A stretch of DNA of 64,000 bases, from positions 62,001 through 126,000 of the forward strand of contig NZ_WIJP01000004.1 of assembly GCF_009496155.1 (NCBI RefSeq). The letters run 5' to 3'. Positions 8,840 through 16,914 of the stretch are shown piece after piece. The notes under the pieces are model-generated. The model ran no database searches and was not told the DNA's origin. It saw only the letters and a program-made list of their open reading frames with translations. The DNA is from Streptococcus mitis. GTDB taxonomy: Bacteria; Bacillota; Bacilli; Lactobacillales; Streptococcaceae. Made by a program: the position numbers and the translations under genes. Within the stretch, counting starts at the first letter, position 1. Every line of letters begins with the position of its first letter.

Positions 8840-10375
8840 ATGGCACACGAAAATGTCATTGAGATGCGTGATATTACCAAGGTGTTTGGTGAATTTGTTG
8901 CCAACGACAAAATCAACCTGCACCTACGAAAAGGTGAAATTCATGCACTTTTAGGAGAAAATGGGGCTGGAAAGTCCACACTCATGAACATGTTAGCAGG
9001 GCTTCTTGAACCAACCAGTGGTGAAATTGTGGTCAACGGTCAAGTTGTCAATCTCGATTCACCATCTAAAGCAGCTAGCTTGGGAATCGGAATGGTTCAC
9101 CAGCACTTTATGTTGGTAGAAGCCTTCACAGTTGCTGAAAACATCATTTTAGGTAGTGAATTAACTAAAAATGGTGTGTTAGATATCGCTGGAGCTAGCA
9201 AAGAAATCAAGGCTCTTTCTGAACGTTATGGCTTAGCTGTTGATCCTTCTGCTAAAGTGGCAGACATCTCAGTTGGAGCCCAACAACGTGTAGAAATTTT
9301 AAAAACCCTTTATCGGGGGGCTGATATCCTTATCTTTGACGAACCAACGGCTGTCTTGACTCCATCAGAAATTGATGAGTTGATGGCTATTATGAAAAAT
9401 CTTGTCAAAGAAGGAAAATCAATTATCTTGATCACCCACAAGTTAGACGAGATTCGCGCAGTTTCTGACCGTGTTACAGTTATCCGTCGTGGGAAATCAA
9501 TTGAAACAGTCGAAATTGCAGGAGCTACCAATGCTGATTTAGCAGAAATGATGGTAGGTCGTTCTGTTTCCTTTAAAACAGAGAAACAAGCCTCTCAACC
9601 AAAAGAAGTGGTCTTGTCTATCAAAGATTTGGTGGTCAATGAAAACCGTGGTGTTCCAGCTGTTAAAAATCTGTCCTTGGATGTTCGTGCTGGAGAGATT
9701 GTTGGTATTGCAGGGATTGATGGAAATGGTCAGTCTGAACTGATTCAAGCCATTACAGGTCTTCGCAAGGTTGAATCTGGTAGCATTGAGCTAAAAGGAG
9801 ATTCAATTGTAGGCTTGCACCCACGTCAGATTACAGAGTTGAGTGTTGGGCACGTTCCAGAAGACCGTCACCGTGATGGTTTGATTTTAGAAATGATGAT
9901 TTCTGAAAATATTGCCCTTCAAACCTACTATAAAGAACCACATAGTAAAAATGGAATTTTGAACTATTCAAATATTACTTCTTATGCTAAAAAGCTAATG
10001 GAAGAGTTTGATGTTCGTGCTGCCAGTGAATTTGTTCCTGCAGCGGCACTCTCAGGAGGAAATCAACAAAAAGCAATTATTGCTCGTGAAATTGATCGAG
10101 ATCCTGATCTCCTTATCGTCAGCCAGCCAACTCGTGGGTTGGATGTCGGTGCCATTGAGTATATCCACAAGCGCTTGATTGAAGAGCGTGATAATGGCAA
10201 GGCTGTCCTTGTTGTCAGCTTTGAATTGGATGAGATTTTAAACGTCTCAGACCGTATTGCCGTTATCCACGATGGTAAGATTCAAGGTATTGTATCACCA
10301 GAAACAACCAATAAACAAGAACTAGGTGTCTTGATGGCTGGTGGAAACTTGGGAAAGGAGAAGAGTGATGTCTAA
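8840..10375 (+). CDS. nupO: Nucleoside ABC transporter, duplicated ATP-binding subunit
   Basis: Cytoplasmic ATPase of the nucleoside importer. The 511-aa protein is a tandem ATPase of RbsA type. The first half has Walker A GENGAGKST at 39-47, Walker B ILIFDEPTAVL near 170 and an unusual signature ISVGAQQR. The second half has a degenerate Walker A (GIDGNGQSE), an intact LSGGNQQK signature and LLIVSQPTRGLDVG in place of a canonical Walker B. Such asymmetry is normal for this family. A good AGGAAGAG ribosome binding site precedes the ATG. The end overlaps nupP by eight bases. Confidence 0.93.
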   Translation: MAHENVIEMRDITKVFGEFVANDKINLHLRKGEIHALLGENGAGKSTLMNMLAGLLEPTSGEIVVNGQVVNLDSPSKAASLGIGMVHQHFMLVEAFTVAENIILGSELTKNGVLDIAGASKEIKALSERYGLAVDPSAKVADISVGAQQRVEILKTLYRGADILIFDEPTAVLTPSEIDELMAIMKNLVKEGKSIILITHKLDEIRAVSDRVTVIRRGKSIETVEIAGATNADLAEMMVGRSVSFKTEKQASQPKEVVLSIKDLVVNENRGVPAVKNLSLDVRAGEIVGIAGIDGNGQSELIQAITGLRKVESGSIELKGDSIVGLHPRQITELSVGHVPEDRHRDGLILEMMISENIALQTYYKEPHSKNGILNYSNITSYAKKLMEEFDVRAASEFVPAAALSGGNQQKAIIAREIDRDPDLLIVSQPTRGLDVGAIEYIHKRLIEERDNGKAVLVVSFELDEILNVSDRIAVIHDGKIQGIVSPETTNKQELGVLMAGGNLGKEKSDV

Positions 10376-11426
10376 AAAATTACAACAAATTTCGGTTCCC
10401 TTGATTTCTGTCTTCCTAGGAATTTTGCTCGGAGCCATTGTCATGTGGATCTTCGGTTATGACGCTATTTGGGGCTACGAAGAATTGTTCTATACAGCCT
10501 TTGGTAGTCTGCGTGGGATTGGAGAAATCTTCCGCGCCATGGGGCCTTTGGTCTTGATTGGTCTTGGCTTTGCCGTTGCCAGTCGTGCAGGTTTCTTTAA
10601 CGTTGGGCTTCCTGGTCAGGCTTTGGCAGGTTGGATTCTCAGTGGTTGGTTTGCCTTGTCGCATCCAGATATGCCACGCCCCTTGATGATTCTAGCAACC
10701 ATCGTGATTGCCTTGATTGCTGGTGGAATTGTCGGAGCTATTCCAGGTATTCTGAGAGCCTATCTAGGGACGTCAGAGGTTATCGTAACCATCATGATGA
10801 ACTATATCGTCTTGTATGTAGGGAATGCCTTTATCCATGCCTTCCCTAAAGACTTCATGCAAAGTACAGATTCAACCATTCGTGTTGGGGCTAATGCAAC
10901 TTACCAGACACCTTGGTTGTCTGAGTTGACTGGTAACTCACGGATGAATATTGGTATTTTCTTTGCCATCATTGCCGTTGCAGTTATTTGGTTCATGCTC
11001 AAGAAAACAACTCTTGGTTTTGAAATTCGTGCGGTTGGTCTTAATCCCCATGCTTCAGAATATGCTGGTATTTCTGCAAAAAGAACGATTATCCTATCAA
11101 TGATTATATCAGGTGCCTTGGCTGGTCTTGGTGGTGCTGTTGAAGGACTTGGAACCTTCCAGAACGTCTATGTTCAAGGGGCGTCATTAGCTGTCGGGTT
11201 TAACGGGATGGCGGTTAGTCTGCTTGCGGCAAACTCACCAATTGGTATTCTCTTTGCAGCCTTCCTCTTTGGTGTTCTCCAAGTTGGAGCCCCTGGTATG
11301 AATGCGGCGCAGGTACCGTCTGAGCTTGTCAGCATTGTAACAGCTTCTATTATCTTCTTTGTCAGTGTTCATTACCTTATCGAACGCTTTGTCAAATCGA
11401 AAAAACAAGTTAAAGGAGGTAAGTAA
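10368..11426 (+). CDS. nupP: Nucleoside ABC transporter permease NupP
   Basis: Membrane subunit of the nucleoside importer, BPD_transp_2 family. The 352-aa product has about eight to ten hydrophobic helices and the family segments GLGFAVASRAGFFNVGLPGQ near 65-84 and GFEIRAVGLNPHASEYAGI near 215-235. The ATG at 10368 lies after GGAAAGGAG and inside the end of nupO; an earlier in-frame ATG at 10341 would sit before that ribosome binding site and overlap nupO further. nupQ begins two bases after its stop. Confidence 0.92.
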   Translation: MSKKLQQISVPLISVFLGILLGAIVMWIFGYDAIWGYEELFYTAFGSLRGIGEIFRAMGPLVLIGLGFAVASRAGFFNVGLPGQALAGWILSGWFALSHPDMPRPLMILATIVIALIAGGIVGAIPGILRAYLGTSEVIVTIMMNYIVLYVGNAFIHAFPKDFMQSTDSTIRVGANATYQTPWLSELTGNSRMNIGIFFAIIAVAVIWFMLKKTTLGFEIRAVGLNPHASEYAGISAKRTIILSMIISGALAGLGGAVEGLGTFQNVYVQGASLAVGFNGMAVSLLAANSPIGILFAAFLFGVLQVGAPGMNAAQVPSELVSIVTASIIFFVSVHYLIERFVKSKKQVKGGK

Positions 11427-11428
11427 AG

Positions 11429-12385
11429 ATGTCTATTACAACCTTGCTCACCCTCTTGGTGTCTTCTATGCTGATTTACTCAGCCCCCCTCATCTTTACA
11501 AGTATCGGTGGCGTTTTCTCTGAACGTGGTGGTGTAGTAAACGTCGGCCTTGAAGGCATTATGGTTATGGGTGCCTTTTCTGGAGTTGTCTTTAACCTTG
11601 AATTTGCAGAACAATTTGGAGCAGCAACTCCATGGCTATCTTTGTTAGTTGCAGGATTGGTAGGGGGAATCTTTTCTATCATCCACGCAGCAGCGACGGT
11701 TCATTTCCGTGCAGACCATGTTGTCAGTGGTACGGTATTGAACTTGATGGCACCAGCCTTGGCTGTTTTCTTGGTTAAAGTTCTTTATAACAAAGGACAA
11801 ACCGATAACTTAAGCCAGACTTTTGGACGCTTTGATTTCCCAGTCTTGGCAAATATCCCAGTGATTGGTGATATCTTCTTCAAGTCAACTAGTCTACTTG
11901 GTTATCTGGCCATTGCCTTCTCATTCCTTGCTTGGTTTATCCTCTTCAAAACGCGCTTTGGTCTTCGTCTCCGCTCTGTCGGTGAACACCCTCAAGCAGC
12001 TGATACCTTGGGAATCAATGTCTACAAGATGAGATATTTAGGGGTTATCATTTCAGGTTTCCTAGGTGGAATTGGTGGAGCGATTTATGCTCAATCCATC
12101 TCAGTTAACTTCTCAGTGACAACTATTGTTGGACCTGGATTTATCGCCCTTGCTGCGATGATTTTTGGAAAATGGAATCCAATCGGAGCCATGCTATCTA
12201 GTCTCTTCTTTGGGCTTTCACAAAGTTTGGCTGTTATCGGTTCTCAATTGCCGTTCCTACAAGGTGTGCCAACAGTTTACCTTCAAATCGCACCTTATGT
12301 TTTGACAATTCTTGTCTTGGCAGCCTTCTTTGGAAAAGCAGTCGCACCAAAAGCAGATGGTATCAACTATATCAAATCAAAATAA
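11429..12385 (+). CDS. nupQ: Nucleoside ABC transporter permease NupQ
   Basis: Second permease of the heterodimeric membrane domain, 318 aa, about eight hydrophobic helices. GGVVNVGLEGIMVMGAFSG near residue 35 and RLRSVGEHPQAADTLGI near 185 are counterparts of the NupP motifs, showing the two are paralogues. Its ribosome binding site (AAAGGAGG) lies at the end of nupP. It closes the pnrA-nupOPQ cluster and is followed by a bidirectional terminator shared with plsY. Confidence 0.92.
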   Translation: MSITTLLTLLVSSMLIYSAPLIFTSIGGVFSERGGVVNVGLEGIMVMGAFSGVVFNLEFAEQFGAATPWLSLLVAGLVGGIFSIIHAAATVHFRADHVVSGTVLNLMAPALAVFLVKVLYNKGQTDNLSQTFGRFDFPVLANIPVIGDIFFKSTSLLGYLAIAFSFLAWFILFKTRFGLRLRSVGEHPQAADTLGINVYKMRYLGVIISGFLGGIGGAIYAQSISVNFSVTTIVGPGFIALAAMIFGKWNPIGAMLSSLFFGLSQSLAVIGSQLPFLQGVPTVYLQIAPYVLTILVLAAFFGKAVAPKADGINYIKSK

Positions 12386-12390
12386 GCATA

Positions 12391-12432
12391 CAAAAAAACG
12401 TCAGTTCATTCAAAACTGGCGTTTTATTTTTT
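12391..12432. terminator. Bidirectional terminator between nupQ and plsY
   Basis: AAAACGTCAGTT and AACTGGCGTTTT pair over 12 bases (with G-T), flanked by an A tract and a T tract. It overlaps the plsY stop codon on the other strand. Confidence 0.85.
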
Positions 12433-13065
12433 AGGATGTTGGTGAGTTAAGTTCAATCCCCAAGGAACCAAATTTTCAGTTTTATTTTTGATGCGAGAGA
12501 TATTATCCTTATGTCGAATGATAATCAAGCTAGCGAGTGCTAGGATAATAGCAATGAAGAGAGGGTCATAGTGACTCAGGATAAAACCAACAAGTGGAAA
12601 GAGTAGAACTCCAATGACAGCCGCGATAGATGCTGTGACACTAGAGAGTGAAATCATACTACCAAGATAGAGGGTTCCAAAGAAAACAACTGCAAGGTAG
12701 AGACAGAAGACAGGCGCAAATCCGAAAACCACTCCAGCGCTAGTTGCGACAGCCTTACCACCCTTAAATCCTGCAAAGATAGGGAAGGTATGGCCGATTA
12801 CAGCTAAAAGTCCAAAGATGAGAGGCGAAACGCCTTGTAGATGAAAAATAATTGGAAGAAGTGTTGCTAGGGTTCCTTTGAAAAAGTCAATTACAAAGGT
12901 CGCCATACCAGCTTTCTTACCTAAAATACGGAAGGTATTGGTTGTTCCAGTATTTCCAGAACCATGATCGCGGAGATTGATTTGAAAGAATACTTGTCCA
13001 ATCCAGAGACCAGACGGAATTGAACCCAGCAGATAGGCTAGGATTAATAAAACTATTGTAATCAT
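12424..13065 (-). CDS. plsY: Acyl-phosphate glycerol-3-phosphate acyltransferase
   Basis: Integral membrane enzyme that transfers an acyl group from acyl-phosphate to glycerol 3-phosphate, the first acylation in phospholipid synthesis. The 213-aa protein has the expected multiple membrane helices and the PlsY signatures [14 protein letters not shown] near 37-50 and [13 protein letters not shown] near 98-110. AGGAG lies immediately before the ATG, and an extended -10 (TGA-TATAAT) lies only six bases upstream of the ATG, so the 5' leader must be very short or absent. Confidence 0.94.
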   Translation of the reverse strand: MITIVLLILAYLLGSIPSGLWIGQVFFQINLRDHGSGNTGTTNTFRILGKKAGMATFVIDFFKGTLATLLPIIFHLQGVSPLIFGLLAVIGHTFPIFAGFKGGKAVATSAGVVFGFAPVFCLYLAVVFFGTLYLGSMISLSSVTASIAAVIGVLLFPLVGFILSHYDPLFIAIILALASLIIIRHKDNISRIKNKTENLVPWGLNLTHQHPKK

Positions 13066-13071
13066 ACTCCT

Positions 13072-13080
13072 ATTATATCA
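13072..13080 (-). promoter_or_regulatory. Extended -10 directly before plsY
   Basis: On the minus strand TGA-TATAAT (hexamer 13077-13072) is separated from the plsY ATG by only AGGAGT. Transcription would be expected to start at or within a base or two of the ATG. Confidence 0.5.
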
Positions 13081-13142
13081 TGAAATGGAGAAGAAAGGCA
13101 GAGAATCTCTTCTGAAATTGTCACAGCGGAGAAAGAAAAATT

Positions 13143-13171
13143 TTGCAAAATCCTTGGAAAACCTGTAGAAT
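13143..13171 (+). promoter_or_regulatory. SigA promoter for parE
   Basis: TTGCAA at 13143-13148, 17-bp spacer, TAGAAT at 13166-13171. It lies about 30 bases before the GTG start, which has its own GGAGG. Confidence 0.7.
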
Positions 13172-13200
13172 AGTAAAGATGAACGAATAGGAGGTTCCTT

Positions 13201-15144
13201 GTGTCAAAAAAGGAAATCAATATTAACAATTATAATGATGATGCCATTCAGGTGCTAGAAGGGTTGGATGCGGTTCGAAAACGTCCAGGGATGTATATCG
13301 GATCGACCGATGGTGCTGGTCTCCACCACCTAGTCTGGGAAATCGTCGATAATGCTGTCGATGAAGCCTTGTCTGGATTTGGTGACCGTATTGATGTGAC
13401 CATCAATAAAGACGGGAGTTTGACTGTGCAAGACCATGGTCGTGGGATGCCGACTGGAATGCACGCTATGGGGATTCCAACAGTTGAGGTAATCTTTACC
13501 ATTCTTCACGCCGGAGGGAAATTCGGTCAGGGTGGCTACAAGACTTCTGGTGGTCTCCATGGGGTTGGATCTTCCGTTGTAAACGCCCTATCAAGCTGGT
13601 TGGAAGTTGAAATTACCCGTGATGGAACGATTTATAAACAACGATTTGAAAATGGGGGCAAACCTGTTACGACTCTTGAAAAGGTCGGTACAGCACCCAA
13701 GTCTAAGACAGGTACTAAGGTTACTTTTATGCCTGACGCGACGATCTTTTCTACGACAGATTTCAAGTACAATACCATCTCAGAACGTCTCAATGAGTCA
13801 GCCTTTCTCTTAAAAAATGTGACCTTGTCTTTGACGGACAAACGAACAGATGAAGCGATTGAATTCCACTATGAGAATGGGGTACAAGACTTTGTTTCTT
13901 ATCTGAACGAAGATAAGGAAACCTTAACGCCAGTTCTATACTTTGAAGGCGAAGACAATGGTTTCCAAGTGGAAGTAGCTCTCCAGTACAATGATGGATT
14001 TTCAGATAACATCCTATCCTTTGTCAATAACGTTCGCACCAAGGACGGTGGAACGCACGAGACAGGACTTAAGTCTGCCATTACCAAGGTTATGAATGAC
14101 TATGCGCGTAAGACGGGGCTTCTCAAGGAAAAAGATAAAAACCTTGAAGGGTCAGATTACCGTGAAGGGTTAGCAGCTGTTCTTTCTATCTTGGTTCCTG
14201 AAGAACACCTCCAGTTTGAAGGCCAGACCAAGGATAAACTTGGAAGTCCGCTTGCTCGTCCCGTTGTGGATGGAATTGTGGCGGATAAGTTGACCTTCTT
14301 CCTCATGGAAAATGGGGAACTGGCTTCTAACCTCATCCGTAAGGCTATCAAGGCTCGTGATGCTCGTGAAGCGGCTCGCAAGGCGCGTGATGAGAGCCGG
14401 AATGGTAAGAAAAATAAAAAAGACAAGGGCTTGTTGTCTGGGAAATTAACCCCAGCCCAGTCTAAGAATCCTGCTAAGAATGAACTCTATCTAGTCGAGG
14501 GGGACTCTGCCGGTGGTTCTGCCAAACAAGGCCGTGACCGCAAGTTCCAGGCTATTTTGCCTCTTCGTGGTAAGGTTATTAATACAGCCAAGGCAAAGAT
14601 GGCGGATATCCTCAAAAATGAAGAAATTAATACCATGATTTATACCATTGGTGCGGGTGTTGGGGCAGACTTCTCTATTGAAGATGCTAACTATGACAAG
14701 ATCATTATTATGACCGATGCGGATACAGACGGTGCCCACATTCAAACACTTCTCTTAACCTTCTTTTACCGCTATATGCGTCCTCTTGTCGAGGCAGGAC
14801 ATGTCTATATCGCCCTTCCGCCTCTTTATAAGATGTCCAAAGGAAAAGGCAAGAAAGAAGAAGTGGCCTATGCTTGGACGGACGGTGAGCTAGAAGAGCT
14901 CCGTAAACAGTTCGGTAAAGGCGCTACTCTCCAACGTTACAAAGGTCTTGGTGAGATGAATGCGGACCAGCTCTGGGAAACAACCATGAATCCTGAAACC
15001 CGTACCCTTATCCGTGTCACCATCGAAGACCTAGCACGCGCCGAACGTCGCGTCAATGTCCTCATGGGAGATAAGGTCGAACCACGCCGTAAGTGGATTG
15101 AGGACAATGTCAAGTTTACGCTGGAAGAAGCGACAGTGTTTTAA
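13201..15144 (+). CDS. parE: DNA topoisomerase IV subunit B
   Basis: ATPase subunit of topoisomerase IV, which decatenates daughter chromosomes. The 647-aa product shows the GHKL ATP site (RKRPGMYIGSTDGAG near 27-41, GVGSSVVNALS near 120), the TOPRIM motifs EGDSAGGSAKQGRD and MTDADTDGAH, and the C-terminal NADQLWETTMNP segment. The start is GTG, seven bases after AGGAGGT, matching the family N-terminus. The quinolone-region motif PLRGK is intact. parC normally follows directly; here two extra genes and a 325-base spacer intervene. Confidence 0.97.
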   Translation: MSKKEININNYNDDAIQVLEGLDAVRKRPGMYIGSTDGAGLHHLVWEIVDNAVDEALSGFGDRIDVTINKDGSLTVQDHGRGMPTGMHAMGIPTVEVIFTILHAGGKFGQGGYKTSGGLHGVGSSVVNALSSWLEVEITRDGTIYKQRFENGGKPVTTLEKVGTAPKSKTGTKVTFMPDATIFSTTDFKYNTISERLNESAFLLKNVTLSLTDKRTDEAIEFHYENGVQDFVSYLNEDKETLTPVLYFEGEDNGFQVEVALQYNDGFSDNILSFVNNVRTKDGGTHETGLKSAITKVMNDYARKTGLLKEKDKNLEGSDYREGLAAVLSILVPEEHLQFEGQTKDKLGSPLARPVVDGIVADKLTFFLMENGELASNLIRKAIKARDAREAARKARDESRNGKKNKKDKGLLSGKLTPAQSKNPAKNELYLVEGDSAGGSAKQGRDRKFQAILPLRGKVINTAKAKMADILKNEEINTMIYTIGAGVGADFSIEDANYDKIIIMTDADTDGAHIQTLLLTFFYRYMRPLVEAGHVYIALPPLYKMSKGKGKKEEVAYAWTDGELEELRKQFGKGATLQRYKGLGEMNADQLWETTMNPETRTLIRVTIEDLARAERRVNVLMGDKVEPRRKWIEDNVKFTLEEATVF

Positions 15145-15171
15145 GTCACTTTTTAATGAATGGGTATCAAC

Positions 15172-15999
15172 ATGAGAGCTGAAACAGAAATGCTAGATCT
15201 GATTTTACAAACTGCCAAAACTTTACAAGTAAAAGCTGTCGGCCTGTCTGGTTCACGGACAAACCCAAAGGCCCCAAAAGATGAATTTCAAGACTATGAC
15301 GTGGTCTATGTCGTGGACGATTTAGATAATCTGACGAGTGACCTTTCTTGGCTAGACCAGTTTGGCAAACGTATTATTGAGCAAGAGGTTGCTCTTGACC
15401 ATCGTCGTCTATATCTCATGCTCTTTGAAGATGGTAATCGTATTGATTTGACTCTTTGCCCTAAAGAACACATTCAAGAATGGGTGGACAGTGAAGCAGG
15501 ATTCACTGTTTTAGAAGATGAGAAGGGCTTATTTGAGTCATATTCTCCCAGTCCAAAGCGTTTCTGGATACATTCAGCTACTGAAACAGATTTTAAAAAT
15601 TCCTGCAATGAATTTTGGTGGGTGTCTGCCTATGTAGTCAAAGGCATTTGTCGCAAACAAGTCATCTATGCGACCGACTATCTCTACAGCATTTGTCAAC
15701 AAGAACTCCTGAAAGTCTTATCTTGGCAGGTAGCAAGTGACAGGGGAAAGGTCGACATCGGAAAGAATTACAAGTATCTCTTTAACTATTTACCTACTGA
15801 GAAAGAGAAAGAATTCTCAAATCTACTTGATTTTTCAAGTATAGAGAAACTTACTCAGTCTTTGTTTGCTACGATGCAACTTTTTCATCAAGAAGCTCAA
15901 TTCTTTGCTCAAAAGATGGGTTTTGACTATGATACGGAAGTGGCTGAGAAGATGATTGAGTATGCTGAGGAAAGAGTGAAGAAGTTTGGGAATAACTAG
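15172..15999 (+). CDS. ANT(6)/AadE-like aminoglycoside 6-adenylyltransferase family protein
   Basis: A 275-aa nucleotidyltransferase of the streptomycin 6-adenylyltransferase family. The active-site pattern is complete: GSRTNP at 27-32, FQDYDVVYV with the paired Asp (D41, D43), and RIDLTL supplying the third Asp (D92). The N-terminus MRAETEMLDLIL closely resembles AadE proteins and decides the start at 15172 over an ATG at 15160; neither has a strong ribosome binding site. Chromosomal homologues in streptococci are often of unknown function, so streptomycin resistance is possible but unproven. It begins 27 bases after parE and lies 29 bases before a RelA/SpoT-domain gene, so the three may be co-transcribed. 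Confidence 0.85.
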   Translation: MRAETEMLDLILQTAKTLQVKAVGLSGSRTNPKAPKDEFQDYDVVYVVDDLDNLTSDLSWLDQFGKRIIEQEVALDHRRLYLMLFEDGNRIDLTLCPKEHIQEWVDSEAGFTVLEDEKGLFESYSPSPKRFWIHSATETDFKNSCNEFWWVSAYVVKGICRKQVIYATDYLYSICQQELLKVLSWQVASDRGKVDIGKNYKYLFNYLPTEKEKEFSNLLDFSSIEKLTQSLFATMQLFHQEAQFFAQKMGFDYDTEVAEKMIEYAEERVKKFGNN

Positions 16000-16028
16000 A
16001 AAAATGAAAAAGCGAGAGGAGAAGACTC

Positions 16029-16589
16029 ATGATTGAAAAAGTGGAACGCCTTATTACAGAGATTAATCGTATTCATCTAGAATATTCTAAAGATTATTTT
16101 GAAACGGGTAAGGTGGAAAAAATCAATCTCAAGCATACCTTTTCTAAAGTTCCTACGAAAGCGATTTTGGCCTACCGTCTGAATTTACATGAGTCGATTA
16201 ATGACTATCTGATGAAAGCGGATGTCCAAGATATTGCCTATGTTTATCGCGTCAAAACTTCTGAGTCTATTTTAGATAAAATTACACGTTTTTCAGAGCG
16301 TCAAGAGGGCTATCCTGTGAATTCTATTCTTAATGATATTTTTGGTGCTCGTATGATTTTAAGTTCCAAAGAGATATCTCAAGTTATGGAGAAGCTAGAT
16401 GATTGGCAAAATCTGTACGGACTAAAAAACTGGTATTTACGTGATAAAGATGGCTATGTCGGTATTCATATCTATTTTAAAAATAAAAGTAATTTTTATT
16501 ACCCATGGGAACTTCAACTTTGGGATAAGAAAGATGTAGATAGCAATATCGCCAGTCATATCAAGTATAAACGAGGATTTGTGGAGTAG
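16029..16589 (+). CDS. Small RelA/SpoT-domain protein (alarmone-synthetase or ToxSAS-like)
   Basis: A 186-aa protein that appears to be a stand-alone (p)ppGpp-synthetase-type domain. Visible motifs are YRVKTSESILDKI (R74-K76, ATP side), DIFGAR at 103-108, DGYVGIHIYF with the substrate-stacking Tyr in GYxxxH (142-147), WELQLW with the catalytic Glu (E161) and HIKYK (177-181). There is no hydrolase or regulatory domain. Its sequence is clearly unlike the housekeeping RelP/RelQ pattern (GYRSIH, EIQIRT), so tRNA-modifying toxic SAS, alarmone synthetase and unrelated pyrophosphotransferase remain open. A strong GAGAGGAGAAG precedes the ATG. It sits directly downstream of the ANT(6)-like gene. Confidence 0.75.
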   Translation: MIEKVERLITEINRIHLEYSKDYFETGKVEKINLKHTFSKVPTKAILAYRLNLHESINDYLMKADVQDIAYVYRVKTSESILDKITRFSERQEGYPVNSILNDIFGARMILSSKEISQVMEKLDDWQNLYGLKNWYLRDKDGYVGIHIYFKNKSNFYYPWELQLWDKKDVDSNIASHIKYKRGFVE

Positions 16590-16914
16590 GCATTTCAAGT
16601 GGAAATGACGATACAGGAATTGGATGAAACTCACTTACTCTATATTTTTTCTTTTTCCATAATATTTTCTTTCCATTTTTCGAAAGAAGTTGAACACGCC
16701 TTAAATGCTGTGTGAAAATTCCTTAATACTAACCGAATCAATAAATTTTAAACACTTTAAACTACAGAAAGGATAGTTTGGTTACTCATCGTAACTGAAC
16801 ACGGGACTAAGACTTAGGAAAAAAGAGAAATCGACTTGGGTTCATAGAACCTTACATCGATTTCCTATTTTTCTACAGAAATTTTCGGCAAGCCGAATTG
16901 TCCCTTTGTATCTT
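16590..16914. other. Spacer between RelA/SpoT-like gene and parC
   Basis: No coding sequence is seen in these 325 bases. It is AT-rich. It contains a small hairpin (GTTAC/GTAAC near 16780-16793) and a larger one at 16827-16864 with stem GAAATCGA/TCGATTTC and an inner GGGTTC/GAACC pairing. The latter, followed by CTATTTTT, could be a terminator or a leader structure of parC. Confidence 0.6.
16827..16872 (+). terminator. Hairpin upstream of parC
   Basis: GAAATCGA/TCGATTTC outer stem and GGTTC/GAACC inner stem, followed by CTATTTTT. It lies about 45 bases before the parC start and may end the upstream transcript. Confidence 0.55.

Noticed and set aside
16906..16914. TTG start for parC nine bases upstream of the ATG
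   Set aside because: The protein from ATG 16915 has the conserved N-terminus and no better ribosome binding site precedes the TTG.
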